From Ignavibacteriales bacterium (GTDB lineage: Bacteria > Bacteroidota > Ignavibacteria > Ignavibacteriales > Ignavibacteriaceae): a stretch of 64,000 nucleotides of DNA. The stretch is from the NCBI GenBank assembly GCA_003538625.1, contig DPRR01000006.1, positions 496,001 through 560,000 on the forward strand, written 5' to 3'. The first letter of the stretch is position 1; every line of letters starts with the position of its first letter. Made by a program: the position numbers and the translations under genes. The notes beneath the pieces are model-generated. The model was not told where the DNA came from. It made no database searches and saw only the letters and a list, made by a program, of their open reading frames with translations. Shown piece by piece: positions 41,875-50,641 of this stretch.

Positions 41875-44598
41875 CTACAGTTTGGCTTTAAATCTTCTTA
41901 AACGATTTGCATTAGTTACAACTGTTACTGAACTGAATGCCATAGCAGCACCGGCAATTAACGGTGATAATAATAATCCGAAGAAAGGATAAAGTAATCC
42001 GGCTGCAATAGGGATTCCGAGTCCGTTATAAAAGAATGCTCCGAACAGATTTTCTTTTATGTTTTTCATTGTAGCTTTTGAAAGCTGAATTGCAAGAACA
42101 ACACCTTTAAGACTTCCTTTAATTAATGTAATATCGGAAGCCTCGATTGCCACATCAGTTCCGGTTCCGATTGCGAGGCCAATATCCGCTTGTGCTAATG
42201 CTGGAGCATCATTTATCCCATCACCAACCATTGCAACTATCTTTCCTTCATTCTGAAGCTTCTGAACATTAAAAGCTTTGTCTTCAGGCAATACTTCTGC
42301 AAGAACTCTGTCTATTCCAACTTGCTTTCCAATAGCATTGGCAGTTCGACTGTTGTCACCAGTTATCATAACAACTTCCAGCCCGAGCTTCTTAAGATGT
42401 GCAATTGCTTCTTTTGAATCAGGTTTAATAATATCTGCAACAGCAATAATACCTGCGGCTTTATTATCAATTGCAACAAACATAGGTGTTTTACCTTCAT
42501 CTGCAAGTTTTCGACTTTGTTCTTCTAAACTTCCAAGTTCAATTGTAAACTTTTTCATCATCTTTAAGTTGCCGAGATAGATTTTCCGATTATTAACTTC
42601 AGCCTCAACGCCGTGTCCTGGGACAGCATTAAATTTTTGGGCATCTAGTATTTCTAAAGACCTATCCTTTGCACCATTAACAATAGCTTCGGCTAAAGGA
42701 TGTTCCGAGGATTTTTCTACACTGGCGCTTAAACTAAGTACATCATTTTCAGAAAACCCATTTGAAGTAATAACATCGGTTAGAGATGGTTTTCCTTCAG
42801 TGATTGTTCCTGTTTTATCTAGAACAATTGAATTAAGTTTTTGTGCTGTCTCAAGAGCTTCGCCGCTTCTAATCAGAATACCATTTTCAGCACCCTTACC
42901 TACGCCAACCATTAATGAAATTGGAGTTGCTAATCCTAAAGCACACGGACAAGCAATAACCAATACCGTAACAAAAACTATTAAAGCATAAATAAGTTGT
43001 GGAACGGGACCGAATACGTACCAGGTAACAAATGATAGTATAGCTATTATGATTACAGCCGGAACGAAATACCCGGATACATTATCCACAATTCTTTGAA
43101 TGGGAGCTTTTGAACTTTGAGCCTGTTCAACCATCTGAATTATTTGTGCAAGCGCGGTATCTTTTCCAACTTTTGTTGCTTTAAATTTGAATGAACCGGT
43201 TTTATTAATTGAGGCGCCGATTACTTCATCACCTTTATGTTTCTCAACGGGAATTGATTCACCAGTAATCATTGACTCATCAACCGTGGATGAACCATCT
43301 ACAATCTCTCCATCAACCGGAATTTTTTCGCCGGGTCTAACAATTATTATATCATCTAGTACAACTTCTTCTATTGGGATATCAATCTCATTTCCGTTGC
43401 GTAAAACTCTCGCAGTCTTAGCCTGAAGACCAATTAATTTTTTTATTGCTTCGGAGCTTTTTCCCTTAGCTCTTATTTCGAGAGCCATGCCCAATACCAC
43501 CAAAGCGACTACAACAAACACTACATCAAAGAAAACATCTGCCAACTGCTCTGTGGGAAAAATTCCGGGAAACAGAACCGCAACGATTGAATAAAGCCAC
43601 GCGGCAGAAATACCTGTGGCAATCAGAGTGTGCATATTTGCAGATCGGTTTTTGAATGCAGCCCAGGCGCCGGTATAAAATTGTGAACCTGACCAAAACA
43701 TAACGGGTAAACTTAAAAGACCCATTCCAATCCAAATGTAATTCAGCAGAGTAGTACCTTTTTGAAATGCCGCAGGTAATCCCCATAAATCAGGATAGCT
43801 GAAAAGAATTGCAGGCAAAGAAAGAACAGAAGCAAAAATGAATTTCTTCATCAGAGTCTTATATTCTTTTTCACGGGCAGCCTGGTTCTCATCAACCGGT
43901 TCTGCGGTAACCTTTTCCTTTTCTTCTACTTTCTCGAGCTTTACGCTTGTGGTATCAAAAGTTTTATATCCAAGCTTGTCAATTACGTTCTTAATCTCAT
44001 TAATACTAATTAAACCTGGAACATAGTTTATAATAGCGGATTCAGTTCCGAGATCAACACTTGCAGAAATGACGCCACTGCTTTGTTTTAATTCTTTTTC
44101 AATTTTAGTAACACACGACCCGCAATACATTCCTCTTATTCCAAGCTTCAGAGTTGACTGCCCGGTTTGGTATCCGGCTTTTTTAATTGCCCCAATTATT
44201 TCTTCTGTATTAGTCTCACCGTTCATAAATTCAACGTGTGCAGTTTCAGTTGCATAGTTTACATGTGCTACTTTTATACCCGGAAGTTGCTTTATTTCTC
44301 TTTCTATTGTATTAACGCAAGAAGTGCAGTGCAAACCATTGATTGGCAAGGAAAGTTTTTCAATTCCAGAGCTTGTTGTTTTATATGAGGGTTCAATCTT
44401 GTTTATCTTTTCCAAATACTCATTCGGATTGAGAGCAAATTTATTCTGGCAATCTTCCGAGCAGAACTCATATCTTTTACCATCAAGATCGATAAAATAT
44501 TTTGATGGTGATTTTACTTCCATTCCGCAAACTGGGTCGAGTATGCCCGCAAAACCTGCCTTATCGGCAGGTAAGCGGGATTTCACTTCTTTCAACAT
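41875..44598 (-). CDS. copA: Cu+-exporting P1B-type ATPase with YHS and two HMA domains
   Basis: This 907-residue copper pump of the inner membrane has the following order: YHS domain (about 21-63), HMA1 (Cys91/Cys94, GLHCTSCV), HMA2 (Cys159/Cys162, MYCGSCV), eight membrane helices with the transport motif CPC at 550-552, phosphorylated Asp594 in DKTGT, and GDGINDAPAL. The motif set is that of Cu+ exporters. The first 20 residues are odd: they are encoded by a nested palindromic repeat (44546-44579), not by conserved sequence. It is the second gene of the transcript that starts upstream of 45044. Confidence 0.95.
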   Translation of the reverse strand: MLKEVKSRLPADKAGFAGILDPVCGMEVKSPSKYFIDLDGKRYEFCSEDCQNKFALNPNEYLEKINKIEPSYKTTSSGIEKLSLPINGLHCTSCVNTIEREIKQLPGIKVAHVNYATETAHVEFMNGETNTEEIIGAIKKAGYQTGQSTLKLGIRGMYCGSCVTKIEKELKQSSGVISASVDLGTESAIINYVPGLISINEIKNVIDKLGYKTFDTTSVKLEKVEEKEKVTAEPVDENQAAREKEYKTLMKKFIFASVLSLPAILFSYPDLWGLPAAFQKGTTLLNYIWIGMGLLSLPVMFWSGSQFYTGAWAAFKNRSANMHTLIATGISAAWLYSIVAVLFPGIFPTEQLADVFFDVVFVVVALVVLGMALEIRAKGKSSEAIKKLIGLQAKTARVLRNGNEIDIPIEEVVLDDIIIVRPGEKIPVDGEIVDGSSTVDESMITGESIPVEKHKGDEVIGASINKTGSFKFKATKVGKDTALAQIIQMVEQAQSSKAPIQRIVDNVSGYFVPAVIIIAILSFVTWYVFGPVPQLIYALIVFVTVLVIACPCALGLATPISLMVGVGKGAENGILIRSGEALETAQKLNSIVLDKTGTITEGKPSLTDVITSNGFSENDVLSLSASVEKSSEHPLAEAIVNGAKDRSLEILDAQKFNAVPGHGVEAEVNNRKIYLGNLKMMKKFTIELGSLEEQSRKLADEGKTPMFVAIDNKAAGIIAVADIIKPDSKEAIAHLKKLGLEVVMITGDNSRTANAIGKQVGIDRVLAEVLPEDKAFNVQKLQNEGKIVAMVGDGINDAPALAQADIGLAIGTGTDVAIEASDITLIKGSLKGVVLAIQLSKATMKNIKENLFGAFFYNGLGIPIAAGLLYPFFGLLLSPLIAGAAMAFSSVTVVTNANRLRRFKAKL
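44546..44579. repeat. nested palindromic repeat inside the copA N-terminus
   Basis: Outer arms CCCGC (44546-44550) and GCGGG (44575-44579) enclose inner arms CCTGCC (44555-44560) and GGCAGG (44566-44571) with a 5-base loop. The GC-rich hairpin is unlike its AT-rich surroundings and is read as SRLPADKAGFAG in CopA. It resembles small REP-like interspersed repeats seen in this group, as I recall. Confidence 0.75.
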
Positions 44599-44627
44599 TT
44601 TATTGTCCTTCTTTCATTTATACTTTT

Positions 44628-45044
44628 TCAGTGATGAGAATCGTGATCAGATTTATCCATAGATTCATTTGAATCTTCCATCATATTACCATCCTTCTTT
44701 CCCATGCAACAACTTTTCTGATTCATCATACCATCTCCCATCATTCCTTCACTATTCATCATATTCATCATCATTTTGTGCATTCCCTGATTTTCCATCA
44801 TCATACTACACATTTGCATCATACCTTTGTCATCATCCTTAGTATAACTCATCATTTTTCCCATCATTTGCATTCTCATTGTGCTGTCTGCAGCAATTTT
44901 ATCCATACATTTTTCCATATCATTATGCTGCATAGTCAGTTTTGTTTCATTCTTTTCCTCTGGATTATCTTGAGCAAATGAAGAGGAAGTGAGAGTAAAA
45001 AGAAGCCCAATTATAGAAACTGCTAATAAATTTTTCTTTAACAT
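44628..45044 (-). CDS. Met/His-rich exported protein
   Basis: This 138-residue protein has a signal peptide (about 1-24, ending SSFAQ) and a mature part that is extremely methionine-rich (for example HKMMMNMMNSEGMMGDGMM), with CCM and a DHDSHH tail. Methionine and histidine motifs of this type bind Cu+ in the periplasm, as in CopK/CusF/PcoE-like proteins, though no such domain is present. It is first in the copA transcript, 29 bases upstream of copA, with a candidate sigma-54 promoter before it. Confidence 0.8.
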   Translation of the reverse strand: MLKKNLLAVSIIGLLFTLTSSSFAQDNPEEKNETKLTMQHNDMEKCMDKIAADSTMRMQMMGKMMSYTKDDDKGMMQMCSMMMENQGMHKMMMNMMNSEGMMGDGMMNQKSCCMGKKDGNMMEDSNESMDKSDHDSHH

Positions 45045-45090
45045 TATATCACCTTTAGTTTTAATTTATATATTGTTGTTTTATAATATG

Positions 45091-45107
45091 ACAATAGAAA
45101 TGCCAAC
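45091..45107 (-). promoter_or_regulatory. candidate sigma-54 promoter of the copA unit
   Basis: On the minus strand TTGGCATTTCTATTGTC keeps the -24 GG and a 10-base spacing to the -12 element, where GT stands for GC. It lies about 45 bases before the Met-rich gene start. It is the weakest of the three candidates. Confidence 0.5.
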
Positions 45108-45163
45108 AAAAACTTTTGTTTTTAATTCAAATAGAGCGTTTTTTAGTGGGAGGATTTAAAAAA

Positions 45164-45180
45164 CTTAAAAATATTTAAGA
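45164..45180. promoter_or_regulatory. candidate upstream activator site
   Basis: CTTAAAAATATTTAAG forms an imperfect inverted repeat 57-59 bases upstream of the -24 element. Sixteen bases (TTAAAAATATTTAAGA) are identical to the site at 54530-54545 in front of another sigma-54 candidate. AT-rich sequence makes chance matches more likely. Confidence 0.4.
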
Positions 45181-45316
45181 ATTTGAAAGTTTAAATCTTC
45201 TAACAGGTATGAAGAACCGTTAGTAGTTCAAATACAAGCCCATTGAACTAAAATATAGATGAATAATTACAATGTTGGCAATAGCAGAAATATCATAATT
45301 TATTCTTCTTTCATAT

Positions 45317-45706
45317 TTATGGAAGACTATCTATAACTCCGATTAGCTTATCCTTTATTTCCTCTGCAATTTTAAGAAGATCTTCATTATGAACAGCCTG
45401 CATAGATGATATAGGATTGACAGCTGCCACTTCAATTTGGTTAGCAGATTGCTCGATTACTATTACGTTACAGGGAAGCATAGTTCCAATTTTATCTTCT
45501 GCCTGCAATGCTTTATATGCGTAAGGAGGATTACAGGCACCAAGTATTTTGTATTTCTTGAAATCAACGTCCAGTTTCTTTTTCAATGTTTCTTTTACAT
45601 CGATCTCTGTTAAGATACCGAAGCCCTCTTGTTTAAGTGCAACTTCCGTTTTACGCAAAACGTTCTCAAAACTATCATCTATAATTTTACTATAATAATA
45701 GCTCAT
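45317..45706 (-). CDS. DUF302 domain protein
   Basis: This 129-residue protein is built on DUF302: YYYSKIIDDSFENVLRKTEVAL, KEGFGILTEIDV-like strand and KYKILGACNPPYAYKALQAE with one cysteine, then LPCNVIVIEQ. The biochemical role is unknown, but members are common next to copper and sulfur-redox genes. It is separated from the copA transcript by 272 bases and is preceded by AAGGAGAATTAA. Confidence 0.85.
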   Translation of the reverse strand: MSYYYSKIIDDSFENVLRKTEVALKQEGFGILTEIDVKETLKKKLDVDFKKYKILGACNPPYAYKALQAEDKIGTMLPCNVIVIEQSANQIEVAAVNPISSMQAVHNEDLLKIAEEIKDKLIGVIDSLP

Positions 45707-45832
45707 TTAATTCTCCTTTCAATTGTTTCATTAAATTTCAAAGAAAGTTCTTTTGAAAAATTATAAGTCAGTTTTATTTCTTTTTCTAAAATTAGGATTA
45801 GCATAATTATCCGTCGGGATCTAATAAGAAAT

Positions 45833-46213
45833 TTATTTTTTATCTCTTCCCATCATTCGTCCCTCCCACATTTGATTCCCCATCATATCACCACTCTTCA
45901 TATAGTTCTGCATATGGTCCATCATACCAGGATACTGAGCCATCATATCATACATTTCTTTCATCATAAGGGAATCTCGTTGAACATAATCAAACATCTG
46001 CTGCATCATATATTGCCGGGTATCAGTCCTTTCCATCATTTGGTCAATATAATCATGTCTCCAGTCTTCATTATCCATCATCTGGGTCATTATTTTATCA
46101 TGTGCTTCAGGATCGTGAAACATTGAGTCATAATCAGTTTCACTCGTACAGGATAAAATGTAAAATGATATGAGCAATAAAACAGGTACAATGGAAATTA
46201 TTCTGAGTCTCAT
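45833..46213 (-). CDS. Met-rich lipoprotein
   Basis: This 126-residue protein has a lipoprotein signal (LLLISFYILSC, lipidated Cys22) and a mature part dominated by MM pairs spaced through helices (for example YMMQQMFDY, MYDMMAQYPGMMDHMQNYM). It resembles the Met-rich protein at 44628-45044 in composition but not in detail. A role in periplasmic copper binding is likely from composition and context. An AAGGAGG ribosome site lies 7 bases before ATG. Confidence 0.75.
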   Translation of the reverse strand: MRLRIISIVPVLLLISFYILSCTSETDYDSMFHDPEAHDKIMTQMMDNEDWRHDYIDQMMERTDTRQYMMQQMFDYVQRDSLMMKEMYDMMAQYPGMMDHMQNYMKSGDMMGNQMWEGRMMGRDKK

Positions 46214-46493
46214 AGCGTTGCCTCCTTATGGATTGATTGAACAAGCATATTATTTATTTGTTTTTATAAGTGCTGAATCGAATTTAGAAACACACTATTT
46301 ACTTGTTTTAGATTAAAAATATCCTTTCAGAATACACTTATTTTTTATCATGGTACTAATAATTTTTACCAAAGAAAAAAACAGTTCCTAAATATTGTTA
46401 TTGAGCAACTATTAGTTTTCATTATTTTTTATTTTAAGAATCCTTTATTGTATCCAACTAGAATTAATTACTAAATCGATTATCTAAAATAAC

Positions 46494-46757
46494 CTATTCA
46501 TCAGGATTTTTTTTATAAATAGTAAGAAGCAAAATTCCGAGTAGTGAACCAAATAAGGCTCCGTCCAGAAAAGCGAAAATAAAACCTAAAAGAACTGAGC
46601 TAAGATTAATATGTAGCAACCTTGCTATCAGAAAAATAAAATCATCATTAAACATTCTTGTCATACCGTGAAAAATAGAAACAAGCAAATAAATAATTGA
46701 CCAAACGATGCCGTAAGCAATTGAAGTGGTCAACAATAGTAAGGTGGAAATTTTCAT
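46494..46757 (-). CDS. small membrane protein, unrecognised
   Basis: This 87-residue protein has two or three hydrophobic helices (about 4-28, 45-65, 67-85) joined by short loops. I prefer ATG at 46757; the longer frame to 46802 has no better signal. No family was recognised, although small membrane proteins of similar shape are common in metal-resistance clusters. The following 280 bases up to 45.8 kb are featureless on this strand. Confidence 0.6.
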   Translation of the reverse strand: MKISTLLLLTTSIAYGIVWSIIYLLVSIFHGMTRMFNDDFIFLIARLLHINLSSVLLGFIFAFLDGALFGSLLGILLLTIYKKNPDE

Positions 46758-46841
46758 TTTAAAAATCTTATTTATATCAAGATTCAGTCGTGATGCTGAC
46801 AATTAACATTTTAACTGTTCTTTTCACTTTTCTGCAAATCG

Positions 46842-47036
46842 TTATTTCTGCATAGACGGACATTCAACAGTTCCATAAGAGCAAAACACACAGCAGTCAC
46901 CCTCTTTAGGTCTTATAATCTTTTCGCAGTTTGTGCACTTATAGAAAAACTGGCAAGCATCAACCGGCATCGTTTCTTCTTTTTCAAAAGCGCAGAAAGG
47001 ACATCGAAGTATTGATTGATAAATAATATTACTCAT
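46842..47036 (-). CDS. GDCCVxC domain protein
   Basis: This 64-residue cytosolic cysteine-rich protein has LRCPFCAFEKEETMPVDACQ, YKCTNCEKIIRPK and the family motif GDCCVFCSYG. Some homologues use selenocysteine at the motif; here it is cysteine. It probably binds metal or takes part in thiol redox. I start it at ATG 47036, because the frame above has unlikely residues before the conserved core. It is the last of a long minus-strand transcript that runs from 50794. Confidence 0.8.
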   Translation of the reverse strand: MSNIIYQSILRCPFCAFEKEETMPVDACQFFYKCTNCEKIIRPKEGDCCVFCSYGTVECPSMQK

Positions 47037-47090
47037 AAAGACATACCGTTGGATTTTCAATTCGCAATTCGAAATCCACAATCCGAAATA

Positions 47091-47291
47091 TCAATGATGA
47101 TGCTGATTTTCATCTTTTATTTTTTCCCGGCTCTGTGAAGATTCATCTTCATTTTGATCGTGCCCTTTATGCGAACCGTGAGAATGACCACCGCAGCCGC
47201 CCATTCCGCCGCCGCCGTGAGCACCGTGCCCTCTGTGCATAAAAAACATTATAGCTGCGAATATGATTATATATATTAATGTTTCAGACAT
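47091..47291 (-). CDS. small membrane protein with His/Gly-rich tail
   Basis: This 66-residue protein has one N-terminal membrane helix (TLIYIIIFAAIMFFMH) and a Gly/His-rich region (GHGAHGGGGMGGCGGHSHG) followed by a charged tail with three terminal histidines. It resembles small DUF2933-like proteins of metal-resistance plasmids. ATG at 47291 is chosen, since AAAGGAG lies 8 bases upstream. Metal binding by the tail is likely but unproved. Confidence 0.7.
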   Translation of the reverse strand: MSETLIYIIIFAAIMFFMHRGHGAHGGGGMGGCGGHSHGSHKGHDQNEDESSQSREKIKDENQHHH

Positions 47292-47337
47292 TTTATCATC
47301 TCCTTTATCCAACTAACTGAATCCATTATTTTCTTTT

Positions 47338-47790
47338 CTAACTCACTTTTGATACAAAAATCTGATCTTCTTTTAAACTTACATTGTACTGAGTTAATGG
47401 TCTTGGTGGTGGTCCCGCTATATTAATTCCATTTAAATTGTAATGACCATTATGACAGGCACACCAAATATGTTGGAAATCTTCACGATATTGTACAGTG
47501 CAATCTAAGTGAGTGCATATAGCCGTGAATGCTCTTAATTCCCCCTGTGGTGTATTAATAAGAATTCCGGGTTTATTTCCGAACTTAAAAATTTTCCCGC
47601 TGTTTGATTTTAGTTCGCCGACCATACCGGCCATAACAGAAGTTGGTATGGGTTCAGAAGATTTAGGTGGAATTAAAAACTTTACGACAGGATATATAAC
47701 CGAAAAAGCAAATGCTGCAAAACTTCCACCAAGAAAATATTTAAGAAAATTTCTTCTCGATCTTTTACTTTTATTAACATTTTTTCCCAT
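47338..47790 (-). CDS. Rieske-type [2Fe-2S] protein with Tat signal
   Basis: This 150-residue protein begins with a Tat-like signal-anchor (SRRNFLKYFLGGSFAAFAF) and holds the two Rieske cluster motifs CTHLDC (Cys and His ligands) and CACHNGHYN. It resembles QcrA/PetC-type subunits and menaquinol oxidoreductase partners, but no cytochrome b gene is adjacent. ATG at 47790 is chosen over an upstream extension that overlaps the neighbour. It may pair electronically with the FAD protein upstream or with a separate complex. Confidence 0.85.
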   Translation of the reverse strand: MGKNVNKSKRSRRNFLKYFLGGSFAAFAFSVIYPVVKFLIPPKSSEPIPTSVMAGMVGELKSNSGKIFKFGNKPGILINTPQGELRAFTAICTHLDCTVQYREDFQHIWCACHNGHYNLNGINIAGPPPRPLTQYNVSLKEDQIFVSKVS

Positions 47791-47810
47791 TGTATTATCT
47801 CCGAATCTAA

Positions 47811-48965
47811 CTAACAGACTTCTGTTGAAGCATGAGCAAGCTTGCCATGCCTGCACCAAACGCAATCGCAATGTTCGTGCATACACTGCTTATCAATTAA
47901 TCTGGTTTTATACCATCTCCGTGCTAAAGAATAAATTATTTTTTTACTTATTGAAGAGTTATAATGTTTTCTTAATGCCGGAATTACATCATCCATTGAT
48001 TTCATTTTATTAAGGACAAAAGTATATCCCGGATTATATAAGTGAGCAAATAACCACCGGTTTGCCAGCGAAGTTTGAAGCTTTGGGAAGAGATACCTTT
48101 CACACAAAGCATAATAATCTTGTTTATGAATTATACTTTGTGCAGCATAATAACCGGAAAGCATCGCATATTTGATCCCAAATCCCCAAAGTGCATCCTG
48201 GAATCCGGCATTTTCACCCGCATATAAAATTTTATCATCCTTAGAGATGATCGGTTCATTAAAAAAATTTACGAATCCGCCAAACTCTTTCGGCTCAAAA
48301 ACATCAATATCTATAGCAGATTTTAATACTCTTAGTGATCTTTCATAGTATAGCTTTTCATTCTTAAAATCTTCAAACATACAGGTTGCAAAAGTTGCTT
48401 TCCCATTGTTCACTAGCAGGTAAGCATAAGCTTTCGGAGCAATCTTATTGTTAACAAAACCTATAAATTGATTTTTAAGTGATGTTTTAAATACCATTCC
48501 TTTAGCTATTGCATCTGCAGCTTTGGGTCCTGTGCCAACTATTGTGGTTTTACTATCAACCGAATCTAATTTCTGACCCCAGAGAATATTAACCCCAATT
48601 TCCTCAGCTTGTGTTCTCAAACCCTGGTCTAATGAATTATCATTAGAACCTCGTTCGATTAAATAGAAAAGCGGTCGTGATGTATTCACCTGAGTCTTTT
48701 GAAGTTTTGGTCCGTAAAACAAACCATCGTTTCCCGAATAAGGATGACACAAGAAATTAATTTTGATGCCGATCCGGCTTAATATCTTCAACGTATCTTC
48801 TTCATCAGTCCAATTCTCCAGCCCTTGAAAATCACCGTTAAATCTTAATCCAACATCATTGTTTTGTTCAAATAAATTAACATCGTAGCCATTTTTAGCC
48901 AGAGTAATTGCCGCTGTTAAACCAGCCGGACCGGCACCAACCACTGTTACCGCTTTTTCTTTCAT
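47811..48965 (-). CDS. FAD-dependent oxidoreductase, geranylgeranyl-reductase-like
   Basis: This 384-residue flavoprotein has an N-terminal Rossmann motif GAGPAGLTAAITLAKNGYDV and a later GAGFQDALWGFGIKYAMLSG, as in the geranylgeranyl reductase/digeranylgeranylglycerophospholipid reductase group. A C-terminal tail rich in Cys and His (CMHEHCDCVWCRHG) may bind metal. The substrate cannot be given; a link to lipid or quinone reduction is possible. It ends 20 bases before the Rieske gene and starts 4 bases after a CBM48-type gene. Confidence 0.8.
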   Translation of the reverse strand: MKEKAVTVVGAGPAGLTAAITLAKNGYDVNLFEQNNDVGLRFNGDFQGLENWTDEEDTLKILSRIGIKINFLCHPYSGNDGLFYGPKLQKTQVNTSRPLFYLIERGSNDNSLDQGLRTQAEEIGVNILWGQKLDSVDSKTTIVGTGPKAADAIAKGMVFKTSLKNQFIGFVNNKIAPKAYAYLLVNNGKATFATCMFEDFKNEKLYYERSLRVLKSAIDIDVFEPKEFGGFVNFFNEPIISKDDKILYAGENAGFQDALWGFGIKYAMLSGYYAAQSIIHKQDYYALCERYLFPKLQTSLANRWLFAHLYNPGYTFVLNKMKSMDDVIPALRKHYNSSISKKIIYSLARRWYKTRLIDKQCMHEHCDCVWCRHGKLAHASTEVC

Positions 48966-48969
48966 ATCA

Positions 48970-49266
48970 TTAAATTTTTATTACCGAATCCTCGCTTCCA
49001 AAAGGATTAGGTATTTGTCCATCTGCATCAGGATCATTTTCCCAGCGGGAATTATCAATGCAATAACGAAACTTATATTCTGTTCCTGCTTCGAGTTTTA
49101 CTGTCGTAGTTAGAGTACCTTCTTCATTTTTCTTCATCGGGGTTGATTCCGGATCCCAATCATTGAAATTTCCACATAAGCAAGCGGATTCAGTCTCAAT
49201 GCTTGCCGGAAGGGTAAATGTAACTTCGCAGCTTTTTTTATCGGCAGAATATTTTTTGTGTATCAT
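48970..49266 (-). CDS. isolated CBM48/isoamylase N-terminal-like domain protein
   Basis: This 98-residue single-domain protein has CEVTFTLPASIETESACLCG, NFNDWDPESTPM and EYKFRYCIDN with NDPDADG, the pattern of glycogen-binding early-set domains. No catalytic domain is attached. It is in the same transcript as the oxidoreductase (4-base gap). ATG at 49266 is preferred over 49293. Such stand-alone modules occur beside oxidoreductases and sensor genes in Bacteroidota. Confidence 0.8.
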   Translation of the reverse strand: MIHKKYSADKKSCEVTFTLPASIETESACLCGNFNDWDPESTPMKKNEEGTLTTTVKLEAGTEYKFRYCIDNSRWENDPDADGQIPNPFGSEDSVIKI

Positions 49267-49317
49267 AGCATACCTTCTTTTAAAGTTTAACAAGTATTTA
49301 TTGGAAACAATTCTTTT

Positions 49318-49497
49318 TTAATGTTGATGATGCTTATCCTCATCTCCATTGTCTTTCTCAACAAATTTTTCAGGATTTTGGATAAATTGGATTTTACAAA
49401 GTGTTGTACAGAAATAGTAAGTCTTTCCTTTGTACTCTGTTTTTTCTGCTTTGGAAATATCTTTTATTTCCATTCCGCAAACAGGATCATGTGTCAT
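49318..49497 (-). CDS. small YHS domain protein
   Basis: This 59-residue protein was found by translating the minus strand between two called genes: MTHDPVCGMEIKDISK followed by YKGKTYYFCTTLCKIQF and a His-rich tail (DKHHQH). It is one complete YHS domain with the cysteine and methionine ligands. It is the second small YHS protein of the metal region. The start codon at 49497 follows a CGAGGTG-like site. It is probably a copper carrier. Confidence 0.85.
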   Translation of the reverse strand: MTHDPVCGMEIKDISKAEKTEYKGKTYYFCTTLCKIQFIQNPEKFVEKDNGDEDKHHQH

Positions 49498-49548
49498 TTT
49501 ACACCTCGTTTTTTATTAGATAATCAGTTAATTAGTTTAAATCTTTCT

Positions 49549-49905
49549 TTAATCAAATTCCGATAGGCTAAAACCAACATTATTAGCTTCAGCAGTTTTC
49601 AGCAGCCACTCTTTAGAAGCATCAGTCATAGAATTTGTATGCAGCATTATTTTAGCTACATCACTAACAAAAAATTCTGCAAGAGGTTTGGTTGAAAAGA
49701 CTGCCGGATGTTCCGGTATATATTTGTTTATCATAAGATGTTCTACTGCATTCTCACAGAATTCTTTTTCAAAACCAAAATACTTCCCTATTGATAGGAA
49801 CATTATTTTTTCATCCTTATGTCCACAATTATTTTTTTTTATAATTGTTGCAAACCCTCTCAAGAATTCGCTGCGGTCTTTATATGTTATTTCTTTTAAT
49901 TTCAT
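49549..49905 (-). CDS. hypothetical cytosolic protein
   Basis: This 118-residue helical protein has two cysteines (about residues 27 and 50) and no membrane segment. No domain was recognised. Its start overlaps the end of the methyltransferase gene by 4 bases (ATGA-type coupling), so both are in one transcript. The first residues (MKLKEITYKDRSEFLRGF) suggest a small soluble partner. Confidence 0.65.
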   Translation of the reverse strand: MKLKEITYKDRSEFLRGFATIIKKNNCGHKDEKIMFLSIGKYFGFEKEFCENAVEHLMINKYIPEHPAVFSTKPLAEFFVSDVAKIMLHTNSMTDASKEWLLKTAEANNVGFSLSEFD

Positions 49906-50579
49906 TTTTCTTCCATTGGTTTTTGATTCAATGATATATTAGAATTCTCAACAAGCTGCTTCCATTTCCCTTTCATTGGAATGAACATTGGCACTTGCCG
50001 TTTGTATTCAAGATATGCCTCCCCAAACTTCTCAGTCGTCTTCTGTTCCTCCTTGCGTGCAAGCTTGTAATATGCAAACACAATAATTGGAAATAATCCC
50101 ACGGAGAACAATGTAGGCCAATGCACAACGCCTTCACCGAATAGTGCAATAAACAATCCGGTATATTGAGGATGTCGTACTATACTGTATAATCCTCCAA
50201 CTGCCATCCGGTTTTCTTTATGAGCTTTGTAGAGCTCCCGCCACCCCTGAAGAAAAATACCAAAGCCGGCAAAGAGAAGTATGTACCCTGCAATCATCGA
50301 AATCATCATACCTGTTTCACCAACACCAGCCAAAGTGGACCAGAGGTTTGCATTAAGGTAAGTGCGATCTAGTCCTAGAAAGCGAACAAGTAAGTAAATT
50401 GTAAGCGGGAAGCCGTACATTTCTGCATACAATGCAATTATAAAAGCTTGTATAAGTCCAGCGCTTGTCCATTCCCGCCACGTTTTGGGTGCGAGATACT
50501 TGTATAACAGCCAGGATGCTATTACAATAAAGATGAGTGCAAGTGCCCATGCACCTGAATGTTCAATACCTCTTTCCAT
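49902..50579 (-). CDS. isoprenylcysteine/phospholipid methyltransferase-like membrane protein
   Basis: This 225-residue protein with five or six membrane helices belongs to the ICMT/PEMT-like group. The SAM-binding part near the C-terminus is recognisable: GGLYSIVRHPQYTGLF and then EEQKTTEKFGEAYLEYKRQV. Such genes are frequent in copper and silver resistance clusters (as in CcrB-associated or NnrU-like contexts), where the methylated substrate is unknown. It starts 62 bases after the small membrane gene and is in the transcript from 50794. Confidence 0.8.
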   Translation of the reverse strand: MERGIEHSGAWALALIFIVIASWLLYKYLAPKTWREWTSAGLIQAFIIALYAEMYGFPLTIYLLVRFLGLDRTYLNANLWSTLAGVGETGMMISMIAGYILLFAGFGIFLQGWRELYKAHKENRMAVGGLYSIVRHPQYTGLFIALFGEGVVHWPTLFSVGLFPIIVFAYYKLARKEEQKTTEKFGEAYLEYKRQVPMFIPMKGKWKQLVENSNISLNQKPMEEK

Positions 50580-50641
50580 TTCATATTCCTTTCAGTTTAC
50601 TGCAGTCTTTATTTGTGTTGTTTTTATCACACATTTGAAAA

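Noticed and set aside
47050..47092. Short AATTCGAAATCC-type repeats between the GDCCVxC and His/Gly-rich genes
   Set aside because: Only three or four imperfect units of about 9 bases; too short to call an iteron or regulatory array.
47830..47900. Alternative frame MNIAIAFGAGMASLLML in the 3' end of the FAD gene
   Set aside because: It is 23 codons, lacks a ribosome site, and the main frame has a Cys/His-rich tail consistent with the rest of the protein.
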